Source of the DNA: a virus
Length of the DNA: 23,174 nt
Reading direction: 5' to 3' (one strand)
IMG/VR virus record: IMGVR_UViG_3300037010_000554
Location: 1 to 23,174 of that record
Shown here: positions 8,602 through 14,047 of the stretch, one piece after another
How the letters are laid out: each line of letters opens with the position of its first letter
How positions within the stretch are numbered: the first letter of the stretch is position 1
The notes under the pieces: model-generated
Databases searched by the model: none
The model's input: only the letters and a program-made list of their open reading frames with translations
Told to the model about the DNA's origin: nothing
Program-made: the position numbers and the translations under genes

Positions 8602-8811
8602 TTATATAGTACTACAACTATCCGACATTTGTAAATATGCTGCTACCTTCTTACCTAGTGCAACCTTCTGTATTCTCAGCTCATTCCACTTACCTCTATC
8701 CCAGTACCACTCAGGCATACCTAGATCGAACTTCACCTCTTCTAATTCTAGTTCAGTCTTTAGAAGTAGGTCATCTACACTACTAGTATCATAGCTTATC
8801 GTTATCTTCAC
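8602..8811 (-). CDS. Small hypothetical protein
   Basis: A 69-aa acidic protein from a GTG start, with AAGG nine bases upstream. It contains LLLKTELELEEVKFDLG and a Trp-rich MPEWYWDRGKWNELR segment. It overlaps the end of the GIY-YIG gene by 23 nt in another frame. No family recognised; coupled expression with the upstream gene is likely. Confidence 0.6.
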   Translation of the reverse strand: MKITISYDTSSVDDLLLKTELELEEVKFDLGMPEWYWDRGKWNELRIQKVALGKKVAAYLQMSDSCSTI

Positions 8812-9232
8812 TATTTATTACCTTCCTGTGCGGCATGTCTTCGATTGCTGTCTGATCTATGGAGATTGGTTCACCTGCTAGTAGTTGATCGTACACTTCT
8901 ACCACTTGTTCTAACGGACAATAGAAGAACTCAGTATGACCACCAAATTCATATTGAGTTTCATATCGGTACCTATGGAAGTACTCATGTAGGAACTGTT
9001 CTTTCTTAGCTATATCAGTAGTTGTCTTGAATCTTTTCACATAGCATTCGGGGAATACTCGGTACTTTTTCCATATACCTATTAGTATCTCACTAACCCT
9101 TTGCTCTACTTTACTTCTACTAGTTATTCCTATCTTAACTAATAACCTATCCTCTAGCTTTATCTGTAGCACATACACTATACCATTATCACTACCTACA
9201 TCCGAGGTGTTAATCTTTAGGTTCAGTTTCAT
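8789..9232 (-). CDS. GIY-YIG nuclease-like protein (T5orf172/Mug113-type)
   Basis: A 147-aa protein with a compact GIY-YIG core: GIVYVLQ at 17-23 (GIY position), VKIGIT at 32-37 (YIG position), Arg45 in VEQRVSE, Glu78 and His82 in KKEQFLHEYF, and GHTEFF at 98-103. This arrangement fits the T5orf172/Mug113 branch better than homing endonucleases, which have the YIG Tyr and an extra DNA-binding domain. Here the YIG motif reads KIG, so nuclease activity is uncertain. It overlaps the ParB-like gene by 23 nt and has GGAGAG upstream. It may act on host or competing DNA, or in end processing next to packaging genes. Confidence 0.72.
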   Translation of the reverse strand: MKLNLKINTSDVGSDNGIVYVLQIKLEDRLLVKIGITSRSKVEQRVSEILIGIWKKYRVFPECYVKRFKTTTDIAKKEQFLHEYFHRYRYETQYEFGGHTEFFYCPLEQVVEVYDQLLAGEPISIDQTAIEDMPHRKVINSEDNDKL

Positions 9233-9923
9233 AGCTACTTCTCTCCACTATTATATCTAGTAGAGCTTGTAACTCTGCTGTACTCCAACCATTAACTAGA
9301 GTAGCTACTGCATTGACCTTCAACCTATCCACCTCAGGAGCTACCCATTCATCTGCTTCCTTACCTATTGGAACTGGTTCATCCTTAGGTTTGGTAGCTT
9401 TCACCCATTGTACAATACCTAACAAACTATCAGTGAACTTCCTGTAACTACCACTACCTATATCAAACTTGCTACCCTTCTCCAATAGGTCAATGATATC
9501 TAATCTACCTAGCTTCTCTAAGGAAACTACATGTTGCAGGTTAGTCAGTGAACATCCAGTAGCTAGTACAGCCTCAGGTTGCTTCATCCCATCACGGTAC
9601 AATCTATATCCTCTTACAGCTAGTTGTGTAGGTGATTGGTGTCTTCTTCTCTCAGTAGACATAACCTTAGTCTTAACCTCAGCTATCTTCAGGTTATTAT
9701 TCAGATTACTAGTAGTTATCTTATCTATCCCTAGCTCCTTCAATGCTCTCAACCTATGTCTACCATCTACAATCTTACCCCTATACACCAACACTGGTTG
9801 CAACTGCCCATTAGTCGCTACATCTAACTTGAACGCTTCATACTGCTCATTATTCATCACGGGATGTGTAGCCGTCAACGGATGTAACTCCATATCAACC
9901 ACTCTCTTCACTTCTACTACCAT
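9210..9923 (-). CDS. ParB/Srx-domain protein
   Basis: A 237-aa protein with an N-terminal ParB nuclease/CTPase-type domain: LHPLTATHP at 13-21, LDVATNGQLQPVLVY at 33-47 and the signature DGRHRLRALKELG at 53-65. The middle (about 85-135) is helical and includes a possible helix-turn-helix (MKQPEAVLATGCSLTNLQHVVSLEKLG). The C-terminus is long and unassigned. ParB-domain proteins bind DNA sites and use CTP or act as nucleases; in phages they occur as regulators and as packaging-related proteins. AGGAGA precedes the ATG. The repeats and dyad just upstream (9941-10155) are candidate binding sites, suggesting autoregulation or a role at the genome ends. Confidence 0.8.
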   Translation of the reverse strand: MVVEVKRVVDMELHPLTATHPVMNNEQYEAFKLDVATNGQLQPVLVYRGKIVDGRHRLRALKELGIDKITTSNLNNNLKIAEVKTKVMSTERRRHQSPTQLAVRGYRLYRDGMKQPEAVLATGCSLTNLQHVVSLEKLGRLDIIDLLEKGSKFDIGSGSYRKFTDSLLGIVQWVKATKPKDEPVPIGKEADEWVAPEVDRLKVNAVATLVNGWSTAELQALLDIIVERSSYETEPKD

Positions 9924-9940
9924 ACAAAGTCTCCTATTAC

Positions 9941-10155
9941 CTTAGGGGATTGTAGTCATTTCTTAGGGAATTGTCAACAGGGCAGAGCGAATCACTATAA
10001 CCTATTGATGTATAACCAATAGCAGGAAATAAATCCCCTCAACTTAGGGGATTCCGCTCTTGGCCATTCCTGCCATATTGTATCTATATATTATAGTGGT
10101 AAACCTTGGTAGTGGGTGTATTACTCCGCGGGCAGGTAGCTAAGCTTAGGGGTTT
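9941..10155. repeat. Four CTTAGGGG-type direct repeats upstream of the ParB-like gene
   Basis: Copies on the plus strand: 9941-9951 CTTAGGGGATT, 9962-9972 CTTAGGGAATT, 10043-10053 CTTAGGGGATT, 10145-10155 CTTAGGGGTTT. One inverted half, AATCCCCT at 10032-10039, makes a local dyad with the third copy. Four near-identical 11-mers within 215 bp of a gene-free region are unlikely by chance. They may be operators, ParB-type sites or packaging signals. Confidence 0.75.
9981..10065. promoter_or_regulatory. Nested inverted repeats (cruciform-like) in the gene-free region
   Basis: Outer arms: AGAGCGAATC at 9984-9993 against GATTCCGCTCT at 10050-10060 (10 pairs, one bulged base), extended by GGC at 9981-9983 and GCC at 10063-10065 across a 2-nt bulge. 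Inside lie two smaller dyads: CTATTG 10002-10007 / CAATAG 10017-10022, and AATCCCCT 10032-10039 / AGGGGATT 10046-10053, the latter sharing bases with the outer arm so the two forms are alternatives. This could be a leader RNA for the ParB-like gene on the minus strand, a protein-binding cruciform, or a terminus signal. Confidence 0.65.
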
Positions 10156-10220
10156 ACATTATGTTATAAATCAACGACTTAAAAATTTCATACGGGAGAA
10201 TTTTTATATTTGGTATGAGT

Positions 10221-11072
10221 TCATTTGCATCTCTCAACCAAATACTTACCATACATATTTCTTGATGCGCACTCACCTACTGCTATACGTTTAACCTCTT
10301 TTCTTACTGTACCTAAGGTTCTAGTATTCCCTGCTAACGTCTCTTGTTCTAGGATATACCTTGATGCAGCTCTTACGGATGGATACTTAATACCGTTTAC
10401 TAGTATAGGAGATTCTAGTAGTTTGGCTATATTGATAGCTACTCCATCTTTAGTAATGTTTTTATTATCAAGCTTTTTAGTTTGTGCTCTTCTAGAGTGA
10501 GATGGTAGGGTATCAATAAGCTCTTTGACTTCACTATACTGCTTAGCAAATCTAGTATCCATATCACTCATCAGATCATTGTACATCCCTTCCAGTATGT
10601 AGGTAATCTTATTAAGTTCTGCGGTTTCTTGTTCTATGTCATCTCGAATACTTTCTAATACGTTTAGTATTTCTTGGTTTCTTATTCTTTCCTCTTTTAT
10701 TAATTGTAGATCTTTATTATCTCGATTATGTATGTACGTAGCATTCATACCTTGGGTACACCATCGTAGGTTTTCTTTTCTGTTATCTAGTTTGTTTTCA
10801 TTTATATGATCTACTACATCATAACTAGGGTCATCCTTAGGTACGAAATGAGTAGCTACCAACCTATGAAGTAGTATGGATGTACCATTTACCCTTACAC
10901 TTTTATATCCGTAATTCTTGGCTATGGGATCAATAATATCATCTGGTATATATTTACTTACATACCTAGTTACCAATAACCCATTTTCTAATACCAGTCT
11001 ATTACTAGTAAAAGCATAACCTTGCACACCATTGTAGTCATAGTAATTACTTTGTTCAAATTTAATCTTCAT
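10221..11072 (-). CDS. HNH homing endonuclease with NUMOD1-like domain
   Basis: A 283-aa free-standing endonuclease. HNH core: ILLHRLVATHF at 66-76, then DHINENKLDNRKENLRWCT at 88-106, with His89, Asn91/Asn96 and Asn101 in the usual places. A helical, charged linker (about 125-200) leads to a NUMOD1-like DNA-binding segment at about 221-260 (SPILVNGIKYPSVRAASRYI). This is the standard layout of phage homing endonucleases, which cut a cognate site in related genomes and spread by repair. It lies in the gap between the ParB-like gene and the early genes, has its own ribosome site GGAGGG, and is probably a mobile guest. It could also act in trans on the intron site in the RNA polymerase gene, but nothing in the sequence shows this. 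Confidence 0.87.
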   Translation of the reverse strand: MKIKFEQSNYYDYNGVQGYAFTSNRLVLENGLLVTRYVSKYIPDDIIDPIAKNYGYKSVRVNGTSILLHRLVATHFVPKDDPSYDVVDHINENKLDNRKENLRWCTQGMNATYIHNRDNKDLQLIKEERIRNQEILNVLESIRDDIEQETAELNKITYILEGMYNDLMSDMDTRFAKQYSEVKELIDTLPSHSRRAQTKKLDNKNITKDGVAINIAKLLESPILVNGIKYPSVRAASRYILEQETLAGNTRTLGTVRKEVKRIAVGECASRNMYGKYLVERCK

Positions 11073-11327
11073 GTCACCCTCCTAGGTTATGCTTATATTA
11101 TACAGGAGGGGAGGGTCTCATGTGTAGCATTTTTTCACTAGGTAGGATTTCATTTCTATCCGCTCTCGCCCTTATCCGACACCATCCCCCCCTATAGTAA
11201 CCATCCCAGAGTCCCTTTTTTCCACACCCAGTCATAGCAGTAGCCGTCTCGTACTGTCTGTATGCTCTGACCAGTCTATGCTGCGGTATCAACTTCGGTA
11301 CTGTTAATGTCCAAGGAGGACACCATC
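11073..11327. other. Divergent gene-free region between late-type and early genes
   Basis: About 255 bp between the leftward endonuclease and the first rightward early gene. It holds a purine-rich stretch at 11101-11117, a C-run near 11186-11192, one TCCACAC repeat at 11221-11227 followed by an inverted repeat CAGTA...TACTG (11238-11256), and a GCTCTGACCAG 11-mer at 11264-11274 that recurs at 11532-11542. It must contain the first early promoter. I could not identify an N4-type vRNAP promoter hairpin with certainty. A 64-codon minus-strand reading frame here looks non-coding. Confidence 0.6.
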
Positions 11328-11531
11328 ATGGCAATGCGCAACACCCTTAGTGATAGGGACAGATTCGTATCCTCTTACCGCTCTGTCAATGACACAGTCG
11401 TGTTTGACTGTGTTATGTCTGATGACGTTACTATCCGTAACACTAAACAGACTCTAACTTATAAAACCGCACCGAGTACGGTGCGTGGTAATAAACGTTC
11501 TGATGCAGAGTTACGCCGGTCATTCCGGTAA
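11328..11531 (+). CDS. Small early protein, unknown
   Basis: A 67-aa basic protein and the first gene of the rightward early block. The ATG at 11328 is chosen because AAGGAGGA lies eight bases upstream; an ATG at 11307 is upstream of that ribosome site. The sequence is Arg/Ser/Thr-rich (MAMRNTLSDRDRFVSSYRSV near the start; KRSDAELRRSFR at the end). No family recognised. First-expressed small basic phage proteins are often host-takeover factors, but this is inference from position. Confidence 0.72.
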   Translation: MAMRNTLSDRDRFVSSYRSVNDTVVFDCVMSDDVTIRNTKQTLTYKTAPSTVRGNKRSDAELRRSFR

Positions 11532-11583
11532 GCTCTGACCAGACCATGTTTGGGTCAGCTGTGATACCCATTTAAAATCACAG
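11532..11583 (+). promoter_or_regulatory. Recurrent two-hairpin intergenic element, copy A
   Basis: Directly after the stop codon. Hairpin 1 is GACC...GGTC at 11542-11556 with an ATGTTTG loop. Hairpin 2 is CTGTGAT (11559-11565) / ATCACAG (11577-11583) with an 11-nt loop ACCCATTTAAA. The same design occurs at 11933-11977, 12380-12403 and 13045-13087. Possible roles: RNA processing site, attenuator, or a promoter for the phage RNA polymerase, since N4 RNAPII promoters contain an A/T-TTTA core like the one in the loop. Confidence 0.75.
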
Positions 11584-11614
11584 CAATTGTTCATTCTTGT
11601 TAAGGAGTTATATC

Positions 11615-11920
11615 ATGATGAACACACAATTTTCTAATGGTACTCATACATGTGGTACGTACACTACAGGCACCGTCAACAAAGATGGCTACGTCAAAGG
11701 CTGGAGCGTCAGTGATGGCTGTCGTGGTTTTAGTCACAATGTGTTTTCAGGGTTTTCTGTGAAGACCTTGAACAATCGTACTGAGAATGAGCTTGCGCAA
11801 AGCCGTCTGTGGCATCATTCTTATTTATCTGATCCTACCATTGCGGAGATGGTAAGACACTTAAGAGAGCGTGGTCTTCGTAATTTTGCGGTTGAGGAGG
11901 GTCTAATCACTCTCTTCTAA
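11615..11920 (+). CDS. Small early protein, unknown
   Basis: A 101-aa protein. The ATG at 11615 follows AAGGAG at seven bases. The N-terminal half is Gly/Thr/Ser-rich with GTHTCGTYTTGTVNKDGYVKG and a second Cys in SDGCRGFSH; the C-terminal half is helical (DPTIAEMVRHLRERGLRNFAVEEG). Two Cys/His clusters might bind a metal but no zinc-finger spacing is clear. Flanked on both sides by copies of the recurrent two-hairpin element, so it forms its own unit. Confidence 0.72.
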   Translation: MMNTQFSNGTHTCGTYTTGTVNKDGYVKGWSVSDGCRGFSHNVFSGFSVKTLNNRTENELAQSRLWHHSYLSDPTIAEMVRHLRERGLRNFAVEEGLITLF

Positions 11921-11932
11921 GCGCCCTAACCA

Positions 11933-11977
11933 ACCCATGTTTTCGGGTCTAACTGTGCCACCCATTTAAAGGCACAG
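11933..11977 (+). promoter_or_regulatory. Recurrent two-hairpin intergenic element, copy B
   Basis: Hairpin 1: ACCC (11933-11936) / GGGT (11945-11948) with loop ATGTTTTC. Hairpin 2: CTGTGCC (11953-11959) / GGCACAG (11971-11977) with the loop ACCCATTTAAA, identical to copy A. The inner two stem pairs differ from copy A on both arms (AT/AT becomes CC/GG), a compensatory change. Confidence 0.8.
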
Positions 11978-12002
11978 TAAATTGTTCGTAATGGAGTAAT
12001 GT

Positions 12003-12332
12003 ATGAACAAACAAAAGTACGGTATATTTTCAGCACTCGGTGAAGTGCTGACAGTCATTGGTAAATCCTCGTATGCTGTTGGTCGTTTGGCTGACGCGGC
12101 TATCGAGGGATCGGAGATGGCAGTTGAGGCTGCTGTTTCCGCTCGTTCAGGTACCCTGTTAGACAAGCTGGTTGAGGCCGGTTTGCTAACAGCAGGCTCA
12201 AAGGAGGCATTAGTGCTTCTGTCTATCAAGGATCCTGTTAAGTACGAGGCTGTGCTTAATAGGGTTCTTACCAAACTCTCTGATGATGCAGAGAGCTTAG
12301 TCAGTGTTAAGACAGATACACCAGCACCATAA
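12003..12332 (+). CDS. Small early protein, unknown
   Basis: A 109-aa protein, Ala/Leu/Ser-rich and largely helical (GRLADAAIEGSEMAVEAAVS, then KLVEAGLLTAGSKEALVLLS), with a disordered Thr/Pro end (TDTPAP). No membrane segment or known motif. The start is preceded by ATGGAG. Its amphipathic helices suggest a protein-binding role; function unknown. A dense minus-strand reading frame covering the same bases is a shadow. Confidence 0.72.
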   Translation: MNKQKYGIFSALGEVLTVIGKSSYAVGRLADAAIEGSEMAVEAAVSARSGTLLDKLVEAGLLTAGSKEALVLLSIKDPVKYEAVLNRVLTKLSDDAESLVSVKTDTPAP

Positions 12333-12341
12333 CCCATCGTC

Positions 12342-12403
12342 CTGTGCATGACGTTAAACTGCACAAGAATTAGGGTAAGCCACTCACCTATATTAAAGAG
12401 TGG
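12342..12403 (+). promoter_or_regulatory. Recurrent two-hairpin intergenic element, copy D (divergent)
   Basis: First hairpin TGTGCA / TGCACA (about 12343-12365). Second hairpin CCACTC (12380-12385) / GAGTGG (12398-12403) with loop ACCTATATTAAA, a variant of the ACCCATTTAAA loop of copies A and B but with a wholly different stem sequence. The conserved loop with unrelated, complementary stems argues that structure and loop are what is kept. Confidence 0.65.
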
Positions 12404-12422
12404 TAATAGTTGGAGAGCAGAA

Positions 12423-12689
12423 ATGTTCACTCAAAATCAAGTAGCCCAATAGGCTAAACATGTACTAAATGACTCTTGGTTATACCAATTAGCTTCAGGG
12501 GAGCTAATGCTTCCCTGTGAGGTTAAAGACGACTGGTCGCTGTTTGATTGGAGGTCAGACGAGTACCTAAGGACTCGTTTGTTGTATACAACCAATAAGA
12601 AGGTTGTATATCGCGTGAAGTATAGCAAGGGTACAGTAGATATATCTATACCTTTATTAAAAATACGATTAATACCTTACCCTGCATAA
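12423..12689 (+). pseudogene. Early gene interrupted by an in-frame amber codon
   Basis: A ribosome site (TTGGAGAG) and an ATG at 12423 open a frame that reads nine codons (MFTQNQVAQ), meets TAG at 12450-12452, then stays open to TAA at 12687-12689 (88 codons in all, counting the amber and the stop). The rest reads AKHVLNDSWLYQLASGEL and onward to IRLIPYPA with normal composition, so the frame is clearly coding. Either the gene carries a nonsense mutation, the amber is read through, or translation restarts at ATG 12507, which has GGGGAG close upstream and gives 60 residues. TAG serves as a normal stop for other genes here (for example at 18274 and 20559), so the code is not globally reassigned. 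Confidence 0.65.
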
Positions 12690-12728
12690 ATCTTAAGACC
12701 TAAGCAAGTCTATAAACTGCTAACAACA

Positions 12729-12757
12729 CCTTACCTTCGGGTAGGGTTTTATTTTTT
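12729..12757 (+). terminator. Intrinsic terminator
   Basis: Stem CCTTACC (12729-12735) with GGTAGGG (12740-12746), TTCG tetraloop, followed by TTTTATTTTTT. It closes the first early transcription unit after the amber-interrupted gene. Confidence 0.9.
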
Positions 12758-12759
12758 CT

Positions 12760-12993
12760 TCCACACGTTACTCAGCTACCTTTACTGACACTAGTAAGAA
12801 TACCTACTCAACCATTAGCGTTAGGTAGGTAGTTAATTTTTCCACACAGAAGACAGGTACTAACATCTCAATCAGCATCCAACCATTCAGTCCGTACTAA
12901 TCGAACTAGCGTATTACCGAGTGCTTGGCTTTCTCCACACTCCTTCGATAGACTGTTCTACTCCCTTAGCAAGTCGAAGGTTGGCATCCACAC
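12760..12993 (+). repeat. Cluster of four TCCACAC repeats (a fifth at 11221-11227)
   Basis: TCCACAC at 12760-12766, 12841-12847, 12934-12940 and 12987-12993, each after a T-rich or TTGGC stretch, all in the same orientation. With the fifth copy at 11221 every copy lies in a gene-free region on the early side. Two (11221 and 12841) read TTTTCCACA, which fits a relaxed DnaA box (TTWTNCACA); the others fit with one or two mismatches. They may instead be early promoter cores. Confidence 0.7.
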
Positions 12994-13044
12994 CATCCGA
13001 TAGACTGTCTACTCAGCTAAATGCTACTACCGTATGCCTTGTAC

Positions 13045-13087
13045 ATCCTATGCTTTGGTATAGCTGTGGTACCAATTTAAATCCACA
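13045..13087 (+). promoter_or_regulatory. Recurrent two-hairpin intergenic element, copy C
   Basis: ATCCTATGCTTTGGTAT, related to hairpin 1 of copies A and B, followed by TGTGG (13065-13069) / CCACA (13083-13087) with the loop TACCAATTTAAAT, close to ACCCATTTAAA. It ends the gene-free region and precedes the gene at 13137. Confidence 0.65.
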
Positions 13088-13136
13088 ACAGATAAACAAA
13101 CCTTTTCTCAATTCTTAAAGTAACCTAGGAGGTTAT

Positions 13137-13529
13137 ATGAAATACAAAGTGTTTACATCAAGTGGTTTACAGTACTTCATCAGTACAGATATTCTTTCAG
13201 GATATAACCAAGAACACTTCTCTAAGGAGTTAGGCTCCTTTGATGAAGTACACATCAGTAACTCTTGCCCTGATAAACTAGCCCAATTAGGGTTTAGTCA
13301 CTCAGTAGAGCTTGACCTACGATGTGTCAAAGAAACTACAAACAGTAGCTGGAATGAAACTAGACTTAAGAGGTTAGTAGGGTATCTTGATAGGTACTCT
13401 GATACATTCAGTGAAGCTATTCGTGTGCATAACCTAATGGTTGTGTCTAACGTAATACCAACCAAAGAATTCTTTTCACACTACATCGAGATGTTGGATT
13501 TCTTAGGTAGTAAAATGAAAGGTTGCTAA
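13137..13529 (+). CDS. Early protein, unknown
   Basis: A 130-aa protein with strong ribosome site CTAGGAGG seven bases or so before ATG. Starts MKYKVFTSSGLQYFIST, with an N-terminal beta-like part and a helical C-terminal half (RLKRLVGYLDRYSDTFSEAIR; KEFFSHYIEMLDFLGSKMKG). Mixed charge, no membrane segment, no motif recognised. Follows the early control region and so heads a second early unit. Confidence 0.75.
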   Translation: MKYKVFTSSGLQYFISTDILSGYNQEHFSKELGSFDEVHISNSCPDKLAQLGFSHSVELDLRCVKETTNSSWNETRLKRLVGYLDRYSDTFSEAIRVHNLMVVSNVIPTKEFFSHYIEMLDFLGSKMKGC

Positions 13530-13546
13530 TTGCAAGCCTTTGATCA

Positions 13547-13571
13547 ATCCATGATTTGGGCAATCTTGCCC
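13547..13571 (+). promoter_or_regulatory. Intergenic hairpin related to the recurrent element (copy E, partial)
   Basis: ATCCATGATTTGGGC resembles hairpin 1 of copies A and B, and GGGCA (13558-13562) / TGCCC (13567-13571) form a tight stem. The ACCCATTTAAA-loop hairpin is absent, so this is a degenerate or half element. Confidence 0.5.
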
Positions 13572-13593
13572 TGCTGTTCTTACGGAGTACCCA

Positions 13594-13860
13594 ATGGACA
13601 CAACACTTTTTGCTGTACCGTCATCATCTGCAACTACATTGTCTATGTCATTAGAAGACCTCATTTGCTTCCCTCAACTAATGGTTGAGTATATGAGAGT
13701 GTTACAGGTGATTACACCTAACTCATCAGAGTTAGAGATACTAGCTGAGAACCTGATGTCGTTGTATGACTTGGTTCTTTTACCTAACGGTGAGCTTACT
13801 AGCTTGTTAGATCTTACTCCACCAAATTGCAATGTTTATGTTGATGGAGAGGGTATGTGA
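13594..13860 (+). CDS. Small early protein, unknown
   Basis: An 88-aa acidic, Leu/Ser/Thr-rich protein with helices (LEDLICFPQLMVEYMRVLQ; ELEILAENLMSLYDLVLLPNGELTS). ACGGAG precedes the ATG. Its TGA stop overlaps the ATG of the following mini-gene (GTGATG). Negative charge and small size are typical of phage inhibitors that mimic DNA or bind host proteins, but no evidence beyond composition is visible. Confidence 0.7.
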   Translation: MDTTLFAVPSSSATTLSMSLEDLICFPQLMVEYMRVLQVITPNSSELEILAENLMSLYDLVLLPNGELTSLLDLTPPNCNVYVDGEGM

Positions 13861-13958
13861 TGACAGGCATGACAATTGATAACTTGTTGTATTCGTTAAT
13901 TTTAACAATGCAACTTACTACATTTCTAGCTCTAGCCTATCAAGGTTTTAGAGCTTAA
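13860..13958 (+). CDS. 32-aa membrane peptide
   Basis: ATG overlaps the stop of the previous gene (TGATG), so expression depends on coupling. The peptide is hydrophobic over about residues 8-28 (NLLYSLILTMQLTTFLALAY) and would form one membrane segment. No family known. Confidence 0.5.
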   Translation: MTGMTIDNLLYSLILTMQLTTFLALAYQGFRA

Positions 13959-13985
13959 TTGCATACACACCCGTACACTTTACGT

Positions 13986-14031
13986 CTACTTTACAGGTTC
14001 ATAACTTGTAGAGTAGTACCACAAGTGGTAC
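13986..14031 (+). promoter_or_regulatory. Tandem strong hairpins in leader of the DUF4326-like gene
   Basis: First: CTACTTTACAGGTT (13986-13999) pairs over 14 positions, with two G-U pairs, to 14003-14016 around a 3-nt loop CAT. Second: GTACCAC (14016-14022) / GTGGTAC (14025-14031) with loop AA, sharing one base with the first. N4 vRNAP promoters are hairpins with 3-nt loops, but with 5-7 bp stems, so this is longer than expected; an RNA leader structure is equally possible. The ribosome site TTGGAG follows seven bases after the second stem. Confidence 0.75.
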
Positions 14032-14047
14032 ATATTGGAGACATCAT

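Larger units (their letters stand above)
12690..13136. other. 447-bp gene-free control region of the early block
   Basis: After the terminator at 12729-12757 no coding frame is credible. The region carries four TCCACAC repeats (12760, 12841, 12934, 12987), a repeated CGATAGACTGT(T)CTACT segment (12946-12962 and 12998-13013), an inverted repeat CCTTCGA (12942-12948) / TCGAAGG (12974-12980), another TACCTA/TAGGTA dyad (12801-12827), and a copy of the intergenic hairpin element at its end. It is a candidate promoter cluster or replication-related region. Confidence 0.75.

Noticed and set aside
9469-9945. Plus-strand 158-codon frame opposite the ParB-like gene
   Set aside because: Antisense shadow of a gene with clear ParB motifs; Cys/Ser/Leu-rich composition.
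10106-10294. Plus-strand 62-codon frame in the junction region
   Set aside because: Overlaps the 3' end of the homing endonuclease and the repeat region; no ribosome site and no coding pattern.
11098-11292. Minus-strand 64-codon frame before the first early gene
   Set aside because: No ribosome site, unusual composition (basic, Arg/Tyr-rich), and it lies across the control region with a TCCACAC copy; likely chance.
11966-12430. Minus-strand 154-codon frame opposite the 109-aa early gene
   Set aside because: Exactly antisense to a gene with better start and direction; Ser/Leu/Thr-rich shadow composition.
12423-12689. Genome-wide amber reassignment
   Set aside because: TAG is used as a normal stop by other genes in the window, so reassignment is not supported; only this one codon is odd.
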